A stretch of DNA of 64,000 bases from Gnetum montanum (taxonomy: Eukaryota; Streptophyta; Gnetopsida; Gnetales; Gnetaceae), in the NCBI GenBank assembly GCA_015680685.1, contig MNCI01006012.1, positions 160,016 through 224,015 on the forward strand, in the 5' to 3' direction. Shown here in pieces: positions 47,436 through 56,349 of the stretch. Both the position numbers and the translations under genes were made by a program. How positions within the stretch are numbered: the first letter of the stretch is position 1; every line of letters starts with the position of its first letter. Below the pieces are notes generated by a model. It did no database searches. It saw only the letters and a program-made list of their open reading frames with translations, and was not told where the DNA came from.

Positions 47436-48527
47436 GCGTTGTATCCCCTAAGTGCCTGATCTGACTATCTTTTAAATGCCTTGTTGGGATTTTCACTACC
47501 TCTGTTATGTCAAGCATACTTAGGGTTGCAAGTAGGGGCTTGTCATTATCATCTCTTTCATGATGCCTATGATGTATTTGTTGTTCCCTACTTTCCCTTC
47601 ATTCATACCCTTGTCATCTCTCTCAACTCTCTCGTCGAGGTCTCTCATTTTTATTACTTTTATCCTCTTTGTTATGCTCTTCATGATTGTGCCCAAAGGT
47701 GGAAGGAGAGGGTGAATGATGTGAAAAAGGGGAAGAAGAAGGAGAACCATCGTCATGACGATGTTTCCTACCTTCTCTTCAGCTGCCTCGGCCTTGATCG
47801 TGATGACGATCTAAGTGCCCATCCTTGTCTTTTGTTGTTGTTCCCTCTGTGAACAGTTGGTGTTCACAGGCATCAGAACCAGTGTTATGTATCGTTGAGT
47901 GTAAGTTCTGATACCCAACCTCCTCACCATCGTTAGGAGGAGGAACATCATTTGTTAAAGAACCCGTAATAATGGGTCCGTCATCTCCTATTTCGCTAAG
48001 GACGTGTGGGCCTTTGCCCTTCAACAGAGTATGTTGGCTCTCCTGCCTTGCATCCCTCATACGTTGTGAATCTGTGGGATAATAATCCCTCATGTCAAAG
48101 TCTTCCATAACGTATTTAGCATAGAGCTGAGTCATGCCAATCTGTGCTAAGGCACGAAGAAGCATGTTCAGGATAGATTGATCTAGAGGTAACACTATGT
48201 TACCAAATAAATCTCTCCAGCGCATCTATTCATCTTGATGGAGGATAAAAGTATAATCAGGTATATACTCATTGGGATGAGTATATGTCATCCTATATTG
48301 TTAAGGACTTAGCTGATTTTGGTTATGTGTTTTTGATTGCCGACTATTCTTTGTATGATCCTTAGGTGATGTGCTCTTGTGAGAAGAAGAAGAAGACATG
48401 ATGTCTTATAGGTGTGCTAATTTTACCGTTATATAATTTTTTTTCTATTTGATTAACCCTAAGGTTCGTTTAAGCTCCCAATGATGTAAATGATCTCTTA
48501 TGTCCTACTTAGCACACAAATACTTAA

Positions 48528-48546
48528 TCCCTGGCAACGGTGCCAA
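48528..48546 (-). promoter_or_regulatory. primer-binding site of E (tRNA-Asp)
   Basis: Sense TTGGCACCGTTGCCAGGGA differs from TGGCGCCGTTGCCGGGGA by two transitions, the best match in the window. Confidence 0.85.
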
Positions 48547-49383
48547 TGATGAGTGGCGAGGTATTCCTACACTCAACCATACGAAATGAGCATAGCACGC
48601 ATGATCCGGTGGAACTCTGCAGACTAAATGCCTTTGCGCTTCATGGAACACTTAAGGTTAACCATTCGTTCTCTTCCTAGACTTACTTGTAGTTGTCACG
48701 GTGTATGGTTAAGTAAGTCCAAGGTATATGATTTTTATAATCTTTTATGTTTTTCTCCTATGCTATCGAGGTTAAGGGTTGAGAAACTAACTAACTCTAA
48801 CTAATGAACTAAGCCTAAATTACCTAGCGTCATCATTCGTTCCCACTTACCGTACACAGCCTGAACCGATGCAACCGCGGCTACCAAATGCTAATTGTTG
48901 CTGGGATCATCACGCGTAACGCACGTGCTCGAAGTGGTCGTATTGAGGCACTTAACTAGGAGGAAAGGGTTGAGAGAATCTATCTAGCCTAAGTGCGATG
49001 AGCAGTTGATTCCTTGACTAACCGTATACATCCGGGTGCACGACTACCACTGGGATTACCAAGCGTAGATCCTGGATACACCACTGGGTTACCAAGTAGT
49101 CACACTAGATGCTCGTAATAAAGTCGTACTCATACTGCATTCTAGGAGTTTAAGGGTAAGAGAGAAAACAATAAATAAATCCTATTCCATGCACTGCAAG
49201 GTTTATCCAGGAAGTTCATCTTTATTGTCGTACACAACTTGTGTTCACGTACAGTGTTGCTTGAATAAAGATCCGTTCACTTTAGGACTCCTACTGCGGG
49301 CACATGGAAAATATTCTATCTCTGGAATGATCAAACTGCCAGAGTTTCCCTACTTCTAGACCAAGATGAGGAAACAAGGGAGA
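48547..49383 (-). repeat. 5' LTR of E, U3 missing
   Basis: Aligns with 42199-42993 and continues with R/U3-proximal sequence to GGAAACAAGGGAGAG, then breaks off into host DNA. No TATA or hexamer array is present. Confidence 0.85.
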
Positions 49384-49946
49384 GCATGCTATTTTTGGAT
49401 TTAGAAAATTAAATTTATAGGAAAAAAACAAAAGGCACCTATGCTTTATTATATGACATAATATATAAATTCTGAATAACTCATCATACAGTACACTATT
49501 TTTGGATATAAAAAATTTAAATTCATAAGAGAAAAATTAAAGACACCTTTTATCATCTACGTGAGTTATTATATGACATAACATAGAAATTCTTAAAGTG
49601 AAAATTTTACTTAAATCCATTAAGACCAGTTTCAGAATACCTTTTATGAATGTTTTTTATTAATTTTAATCTATTAAATCAATTTTAAAATACCTTTTAT
49701 AGAATTCTCTTTTTCAATTTATATTTTGCTTCCCGGTAAAATGAACCTATGACTTTGGGTTTCTAAGCCAAGAGCTTGTTTGCTTTATCATAAGTTGAAA
49801 CTAGAAATACACTTGAAATCTAAAGCATTTAGATTATTAGATTAATAATATTATGAACTTTATGATTAGATTAATAGTATTATAAATTTTATGAAATTGA
49901 AATTAATATTATTATTATGTGATTGAAAAATAAAATGATTTTTCTT
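49384..49946. other. host-type non-coding sequence, unit 2, right of E
   Basis: Copy of about 30983-31525. No gene seen. A TTTTATTTTT run in the minus direction (49925-49940) could end tRNA transcription. Confidence 0.7.
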
Positions 49947-50020
49947 TGGCGCCGCCCAGACTTGAACTGGAGACCTTCAGTGTGTTAGACTGACGTGATA
50001 ACCAACTACACCACGGCACC
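49947..50020 (-). tRNA. tRNA-Val (anticodon AAC)
   Basis: Minus-strand 74 nt fold fully: acceptor GGTGCCG/CGGCGCC with one G-T pair and discriminator A, anticodon stem TCAGT/ACTGA around loop CTAACAC, T arm TCCAG-TTCAAGT-CTGGG. Anticodon AAC reads valine codons. The internal B box has A and T where G and C are usual (positions 52 and 62), a paired change that keeps the stem. There is no intron and CCA is not encoded. It points away from MHF1, whose first ATG lies about 120-150 bp from its 5' end. Confidence 0.95.
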
Positions 50021-50166
50021 AGCTTGCACAGCCGGTTTTTTACTGTTAATAACATGGAATATTGTTAAACATTTTATACATTTTGCAGCCTACTCCGTTT
50101 CCTGCCCAAAGAACGCAAACTCAATTACAGCGCCTCAAATGACCGAGAAAACGCAGAAGCAGGGAG
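50021..50166 (+). promoter_or_regulatory. MHF1 upstream region, shared with divergent tRNA-Val
   Basis: Compact 146-bp interval. TTTTATACATTTT near 50073 could serve as a TATA-like element. Most of it (to 50137) is copied at 31600-31713. Confidence 0.5.
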
Positions 50167-50260
50167 ATGGACAATCAAAATCAGGAACAAGGCAGGTCTG
50201 GCGGAAAAATGGAACTATCTCTTCTTACAGATCGTCTGCGTATTTCAGTCATTAAAAATG
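50167..50260 (+). CDS. MHF1: MHF1 exon 1 (coding start; end uncertain)
   Basis: Frame from ATG 50167: MDNQNQEQGRSGGK then MELSLLTDRLRISVIK. After this the translation no longer looks like a histone fold. An alternative ATG at 50139 is in another frame. No strong splice donor is obvious; GTATTT at about 50238 or GTTATT at about 50263 are candidates. Confidence 0.65.
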
Positions 50261-52433
50261 GCTGTTATTTGGCTTTCTACCGCATTCTATTTAATAAAGG
50301 CCACCATTCACGGAGAAGATCACATGCCTCCTTAAGGTTCCTCCTCAGAGATACTTGCATGACTTCTTCAGTTTCATCTGAGAGATATCATTGTCCTCAC
50401 TCTTTGGGGAAACCAGGAGTTTATCAACTCTGCAGCTGCAGAGTATTTGGTGTCAACTATACAAACTAGTAAATACTCACTTTTCTGTATCTTGATTAAA
50501 TACTCAACAATCAAATCAAATATGGAATATACCGGGAAATCAAATATTTCTTGATTAACTTATTTCTTGATTAACTTGATCGAAGCCAAAAAGACTTATT
50601 TTTACGGAATGCTAGGAAACTCGAGCAACTCTAGGATAAGTTCCTGTTGTTGTCCGGGACCACCATTCTAATGATGGAAACTCATTCTCTATGAGGTATG
50701 AGAATATACGATACTCGGATTTGGGAATTTCTCTCACCCAGGAACGTACAATTACATATTGGGGTAACTCGGGGACTCGTTCCCCGCTAAAGCCCTCAGA
50801 CCAGTNNNNNNNNNNNNNNNNNNNNNNNNNNNNNNNNNNNNNNNNNNNNNNNNNNNNNNNNNNNNNNNNNNNNNNNNNNNNNNNNNNNNNNNNNNNNNNN
50901 NNNNNNNNNNNNNNNNNNNNNNNNNNNNNNNNNNNNNNNNNNNNNNNNNNNNNNNNNNNNNNNNNNNNNNNNNNNNNNNTGCAAGGATGAGATTAGTTAT
51001 TACTTCTATTCTTTGGGTAGTTTTAGATTTTTATTTAGATTAAGTACCTTCCCCGTGATTGGACAATAAACCCATAGAACCCACACCAACTTTTATGGAG
51101 CCCATCTGAACATGTTAGTTCTTCTCAGCTCTTTGTTTGCATGGCAAACTGCTTTCTTATGACAAATATCATTGTACCATATATATAGCTTCCATTTTGT
51201 GTTTTCCAAACCATATATAGCTTACATTTTGTTTTTTCCAATAAGTTTCAAAGATCAGAGAGAATAAATAGTGTTTATGTTAACTGCTAGTCTGAGATAT
51301 AGTGGGTAATATCTGGTTAAAGAATTTTTAGAATTTTTTAAGATTTAAAAACAGAAGAAAAAAAGAAAAGACCAGAAATCAAAGAATTGGCTTTTCGTTG
51401 TGAGACAAGTGAACAGTGGTTGTGAAGAATTCTTTCAATATAGTGAGAGATAAAAAAATCACATAAACAGAACAATGGTTAAAGAAGGAAAGAAAATAAG
51501 ATAGATAAATTTAAGGAGGAATAAAAGTAATTTTAAGTAATAAATATATCTAAGACTAAGTAATATGTGAAAAATAGAAGTTTATAAAAGAGTAAAAGAC
51601 ATCTCAAGGAAGAGAAATAGGTTCAACTTAAGAGAACTTAAAAATAATTTCCAAGGACCCTAGATTGCTTACTTTTTGTTAAAATAGGCTACCACATTAA
51701 GTGGGTAAACTAACATTGATTTCATTAACATTATTGCACTATATTCTATTTTCAAAAGCTTATTTAATTTTTCTATCTACAAAGTTTCCCACTTAGTATA
51801 TCTAAACTTTGTATTGGGGCCCAAGAGATTGAGTATATAGGCAGGCGAGGTGATGATATGAAGAACTTAACTATTTTCTTGTCATAGGTGTTATAACACT
51901 TTGGTTGCAGCTACATGCCTTATTCATTTGTGTTACATTTAAATCCTATATATTAGTTACAAGTTATCCAAATTTGAAGTATAGCAAAATGTATCACTGC
52001 TGGTTTTTTTTTTATTTACATATTTCAAAGTTTGATCAGTGTTTCGTTTTTGTTCATTTTTTAATATTTACTTTTTATAATTGTATATAGAGCAACTAGC
52101 AAGGGACCTGGAGAAGTTTGCACAGCATGCAGGCAGGAAATCTGTTAATATGGATGACGTTATTCTTGCTGGTATACATTTAAGGGGCTTTTCAACAGAA
52201 ATGATATGATAGTTCCTTGTATAGATCTAAGGTATGAAATTGCTTTTCTAGATTTTGTTGTTTTCTGATAGGCTATCCAATTTGCAGCTCATAGGAATGA
52301 AGAAGTTACAACCATACTTAAATCATTTTCTCAGGAGCTGCTAAAGGAAAAAGAACAGCTTGGAGAAAGGAAAAAGAACAGCTTGGAGAAAGGAAAAAGA
52401 AAACTTCTGCCAAAGGGGAAAGAATCATTTTAG
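50167..52433 (+). CDS. MHF1: MHF1 / CENP-S histone-fold protein gene (exon 2 not seen)
   Basis: First exon begins at ATG 50167 and holds KMELSLLTDRLRISVI, fitting the start of helix 1 in MHF1; its 3' end is unclear (about 50260). Exon 52091-52171 gives QHAGRKSVNMDDVIL and exon 52288-52433 starts AHRNEEVTTILKSFSQELL; these are hallmark CENP-S/MHF1 sequences of the second half of the histone fold. The intron between them (52172-52287) has GT and AG. Exon 52091 begins in phase 1, so an upstream exon coding the middle of the fold is needed; it is probably in the gap 50806-50979 or unrecognised. The protein pairs with MHF2/CENP-X, binds DNA with FANCM and acts in replication-fork and crossover control. 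A 23-bp repeat alters the tail. Confidence 0.85.
50428..50443. repeat. 16-bp perfect palindrome
   Basis: CTCTGCAGCTGCAGAG in the presumed first intron. Meaning unknown. Confidence 0.8.
50806..50979. other. assembly gap, 174 N
   Basis: Run of N inside MHF1; the true length is unknown. Confidence 0.99.
50980..52090 (+). other. MHF1: MHF1 intron sequence
   Basis: AT-rich with no coding match. It ends TTGTATATAG before exon 52091. Confidence 0.7.
52091..52171 (+). CDS. MHF1: MHF1 internal exon
   Basis: 81 bp, phase 1 at both ends, acceptor TATATAG, donor G|GTATAC. Encodes EQLARDLEKFAQHAGRKSVN and the following MDDVIL. Confidence 0.9.
52288..52433 (+). CDS. MHF1: MHF1 last coding exon, with 23-bp duplication
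   Basis: Acceptor TTTGCAG. Encodes AHRNEEVTTILKSFSQELL then a basic Lys/Arg-rich tail. A 23-bp unit starting GAACAGCTTGGAG occurs twice (about 52353-52398) and shifts the frame, so the tail ends at TAG 52431. With one unit the frame would end at TAG 52435. Confidence 0.85.
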
Positions 52434-55303
52434 ATTAGGTTGGAGATTTAGATACTTTGCATTATTAGATTTGTGAGTTAAGCTGCATGCCTTTGCGGAA
52501 GCAAAACATACATCGAATATTAGAAATATTCTATCATGGCATGTTAGGAGTACATAGATGTATGTTGCCTGGGAAGCTAAAGTAGATTAGTTTTGTCAGG
52601 GCTTTTTAAAAAACACCGCTTCGTGTGTATAAATTTAATATCTGACATCAAAATTTGAGCTTCATTTTCCTCCCCTAACTCTCTGCCGGACCAGAATTTG
52701 TTCTATATTTTCCTACGGCTTTTACAGTAAGGCTATGTTTCAGCTGTGTCCAGTGCAGAGTGTTCCCATCTTTCCTGAGTGTTCCCATCTTTCCTGCTTG
52801 TTAGTGACTGCATAGTCTTTTCTTTATTTGGTTGATTGGTTGAGTTTATACTAAATTGTCTCTTGCTTGATGTCAAGAATAGTGAGTGCTTAGCTCTGAC
52901 GTCTGTAGGACACAAGTGAATTGAAATTCACACAATTTGCATTAGTTCAGGCCAGTTCAACGTTCTTAAAGGTGTGCCTAAAACTTTGCATAATTCTCCG
53001 GGTGGATTACGATGGAATCTTGTACTAAGCCATAAATTAATGCAATAAGAGATTTGCGCTACCAATTTGAGAGTGCATCCGTCCTGAAAACTCAAGAGTC
53101 AACATTATGAACATTCCTTTTTGTCTGTTTCATGTTTATTTTAGTTATCTTCGTCATTTTCACCATTTAAGATCCCTTCCATGAGTTCATTATTTGAAAA
53201 AACATATTCTTCTATAGAAAGAAGGAAATATATTAATAATTAGTCGGTGCCTCATGATCCGTGACATCAAACAAGCAGAAACGGAATTGAATGTACAGGT
53301 TCTTCCTGGTTCAGTTTGGAGCTTATAGTACTAGCTTAGTTATATATATTTATAATATATATCTATAAATTGGCCGATAAAATCTTATAAGAATACAAGT
53401 AAAAAGTTCTTTGACTAAAAAATTTTACAACTTCTGGACGAAGAACAAGATTTAAAAACCCACACAAGTATTTTAGCTTACCTTCTTCTCCAAAATAATT
53501 GTTAATTTGGTAATAATAGAAATGTTTTATTCTTTTTGAATGTTAGCATTTTGGTTAGACCATGGCTTATGGTTTTCAAGTTATCTAGGAAAAGTGGGTT
53601 GTGGTGAGTACGTTTAAGAGAGAAGAAAATAAAGAACCTTAATTGTTGTGAATATAAAAATTGAAATGTCTTTGTATTTAATGCATGAGAAAATTGGTAA
53701 AGCAATGTAACTATAATTACAAGAATGTAAATTTTCATGACAAGTTTTGATTAACAAATAATTGAATAAGTGAAACAAGTCTGAATTACAGTTGTTTATA
53801 TTTGTACATATTCAATTGTGATAAGTACAATCTTGCAAACAAAACATGTAGCTATATATCACAAGTTTCAACAATCAAAACATATTCTAGAACTATGTTG
53901 TTTCAACAATTGATTATCATCAATTGTTGAAACACCACAGTTTTAGAATAAGTTTTGAATCATCCTTCATTGGGCAACTATCTTGATCAAGACAAACCAA
54001 ATCATAATACACAATCCAACATACAACATTCCCTTAGAAGCTTAATCTTGATTCTATGTGTAGGTATTTTATTTATATTTTTATTTTCTTAGATGACTAA
54101 TCAATAGCAAGACCTAGAACATAAATAACCAAGCTAAGATTTCACATTTCAAATTTAGATTTTTTAATCGATCCTTAATCTTTTGGATTAGACCTTATGA
54201 CTCTCTAGTTATAACAATATCAACATAAAGAATAAATATGATGATCTTGTATAGATCTTTAGTTAAATATCTACATAGACTAACATTTGCATTTGATCTT
54301 TTAAACTCTCTTTGTGTAAATGTTACCAACATTTATGCATCATTCTTAGGAATTTTGCTTCAAATAATACAAGGGTTTATTTAATTTACAAACATAATTT
54401 GGACAAGAACTTTAACAAAATGTAAATATGTCTTTTGCAAATCTCTATCCAAAAAATGTACTTTGACATCTAACTAGTGCAACTTTCAACCATAAGTACT
54501 AAGTATTATTCTTATGTTTCTCTGCTTTGCGATTGGGCAAATATTGTAAAACATACTTCTTCAAAAGAAAATGACAAATCTCAAGTTAGATGCATATTAT
54601 ATTATGTTGAAGATGAAATCAGCAATAACTTCAAGGTTCCCAAAATCCAACTAGTCACTCCCTCAATGCTACCTCAATCCAACAACTCATAGTACAATAT
54701 GCTACATGTCTAATTGATAAATAGAAGCAATAACAAAAATATAGCATGTGCTAATGTTGGGAGAGCTTGAAATCATTCATTACATTTGAGCACCTCATTC
54801 TTGTCACATATTTAGTTGAATAATAAGAAAATTATTGCAATTTTTGCAAGAATATAAATAATAATACAACCCAACCTAACATAAATTAGATGTAATCTAT
54901 TATGAACCCAAATGAGCAAATAGCCACTACTTTGTATTGCAGTTATGTAATGAAACACCTACAGCATAGGTGTCAGGTACAACCCAATTTGCCTAAATAG
55001 TAAGAAAACAAATACCCTAAACTACAAACTAAATGCCATGACTTTCACTATGTCAAACATGGGAGAAAGTTTCTTTATAAAATTCAAAATATAAATTGAA
55101 GCATTTCTGCCAAACATAGGATAAAAAACCAAATTCATACAAAGACAAATACTAAATTTGAATTCATACAGTACATCCACTATGTTAAACTTGAACCAAA
55201 AATCAAATTCACAAGAAATAGATTGTTGTGTCAAACATGAGATAAAACTAATTCAATCCATAATTACTTACAAATAAGAGAGCCTAAATTGACTCACGAA
55301 TGT
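52434..55303. other. 3' UTR and intergenic DNA after MHF1
   Basis: AT-rich, no further gene recognised. It holds a 19-bp tandem pair (52759-52777 and 52778-52796), a TA-rich microsatellite near 53340-53370, and an 82-bp foldback at 53876-53957. Confidence 0.7.
53876..53957. repeat. 82-bp foldback, 39-bp arms, 4-nt loop
   Basis: Arms 53876-53914 and 53919-53957 pair at 35 of 39 positions; the inner 15 bp are perfect (GTTTCAACAATTGAT) around TATC. Could be a MITE remnant or a small-RNA hairpin. Confidence 0.85.
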
Positions 55304-56211
55304 TGATAAATCAAATTTTTCTTGGCTACGATATTGGGTATCTGATATCAGAGCCGTGATATTGGATCCCCTATATCACGACAAGCTACGATGTTGTGTA
55401 TCTGATATCGTGGACATGTGTAGGCCTATAAATACAACACTTAGGCGCACTGTCCATACATAGTTTCATTTCACACTTAGCAAAATTTCATTAGTTTGTT
55501 TTCTTAATTTTATCACTTAGCACTTAGGAGTGTATGCTTGTAGTGTGATGTTTAGTAATTGAATGGAGTCTTTATTCGAGTGGAATGTACTTGGACACAT
55601 TTCATGCATGGAAATACATATTGAAATTTCTCTACATCATTGCAGCATCACATAGTCTTTATTTTTTACACTTAGAATAATTTTATTGTTTTCACTTAGC
55701 TTAATGTTTACTAGTTTCATTAGTTATTGATTTACTTTCTATGCACTTTACTATTCCTATTGTTAAGTAGAATGAGTATGATTGATCTCAAACACTTAAG
55801 TGTAACTGCTTGGTAACCCACTAGTACTATCACTTGGTACACCTAGTAGTGTGGTACTTGGTAATCCCAGTAGTAGTTACATGAAGTCCAAGGTGTGAAT
55901 GGAAGGTCAGGACTAGTTGCTCATCTCATAGGCTAGATTAGATTTGTTTACTGCTACTTAGAATTAGAAACCTTTACTCTTACTTTATGTTTTCTAGGTG
56001 AATTATGGCTAACACAACATCATTATCATTTACCTCACTGTGAGCTAAACCATATGTATCGATTTTACTAACTCACATGAGAAGACAACGATCATAAACT
56101 CTAACCAATTACTAGCATAGCTACATTACCTTGTCCATGGAATTCAATTTGGCTATGCATGAACACTTGTAACTCGTATTGTTGGGTGTTGGACTACTCC
56201 ACCACTCATCA
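55304..56211 (+). repeat. 5' LTR of G
   Basis: Starts TGATAAATCAAAT, ends CACTCATCA, 908 bp. TATAAATA at 55427-55434. Confidence 0.85.
55330..55409 (+). promoter_or_regulatory. phased GATATC-type array, LTR of G
   Basis: GATATT 55330, GATATC 55344, GATATT 55358, TATATC 55372, GATGTT 55390, GATATC 55404: steps 14, 14, 14, 18, 14. First hexamer 26 bp from the LTR start, last 23 bp before TATA. Confidence 0.9.
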
Positions 56212-56230
56212 TCAGTGTTGTTGCTGGGGA
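56212..56230 (+). promoter_or_regulatory. primer-binding site of G, degenerate
   Basis: TCAGTGTTGTTGCTGGGGA at the expected place; the 3' half fits the tRNA-Asp complement. Confidence 0.55.
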
Positions 56231-56349
56231 CACATCAATGTTATGATAAGTAATTAATTTCTCAAACTCTTTTGTATCTGAAACACAAAGTCAAACCTTG
56301 CAACCATAAGAAAAGCACACTTAACACATAATGTCTAAAACTATAAAAT

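Larger units (their letters stand above)
46196..48399 (-). pseudogene. gag of element E, nearly open, disturbed by assembly Ns
   Basis: Probable ATG at 48399, 148 bp inside the 5' LTR, beginning MSSSSSHKSTSPKDHTKNSR. The gag core is at 46916-47440: NADPQHHLQTFHDACAL, EAESWYQSLAAETIRRWSTM, LRHIVDGLKHETRRTLGNY. The knuckle CEICHYDHPKGCC follows at 46482-46520, then YALNPRLNQRQTPQKLPYPQ. Duplications around Ns 46684 and 47388 insert false repeats into the translation. True stops exist near the N-terminus (TAA and TAG at former Gln-like codons), so it is probably inactive, but it is the best-kept gag here. Confidence 0.8.
42199..49383 (-). mobile_element. E: pol-less LTR retrotransposon (gag + protease)
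   Basis: LTRs 42199-43032 (3') and 48547-49383 (5', lacking U3) align from TGATGAGTGG onwards. On the minus strand follow a good tRNA-Asp primer site, gag from 48399, a protease with DSG, then a short spacer with the conserved block and the polypurine region. No RT or integrase. Five of the six single Ns of the window lie here, so the assembly is poor. The right LTR stops at GGGAGAG without the expected U3, and host sequence restarts 37 bp earlier than at the left flank. Confidence 0.9.
31714..50137. repeat. tandem duplication, unit 2 (contains D and E)
   Basis: Removing D and E leaves about 2.5 kb that aligns with unit 1. It ends at GCGCCTCA (50130-50137), just before the MHF1 coding sequence, so unit 2 holds the ancestral right edge. 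Confidence 0.8.

Noticed and set aside
50139-50226. ATG at 50139 as the MHF1 start
   Set aside because: That frame does not give the TDRLRISVI sequence; the frame from 50167 does.
50691-50990. Open frames spanning the N gap
   Set aside because: They consist mostly of unknown residues and are an artefact of the gap.
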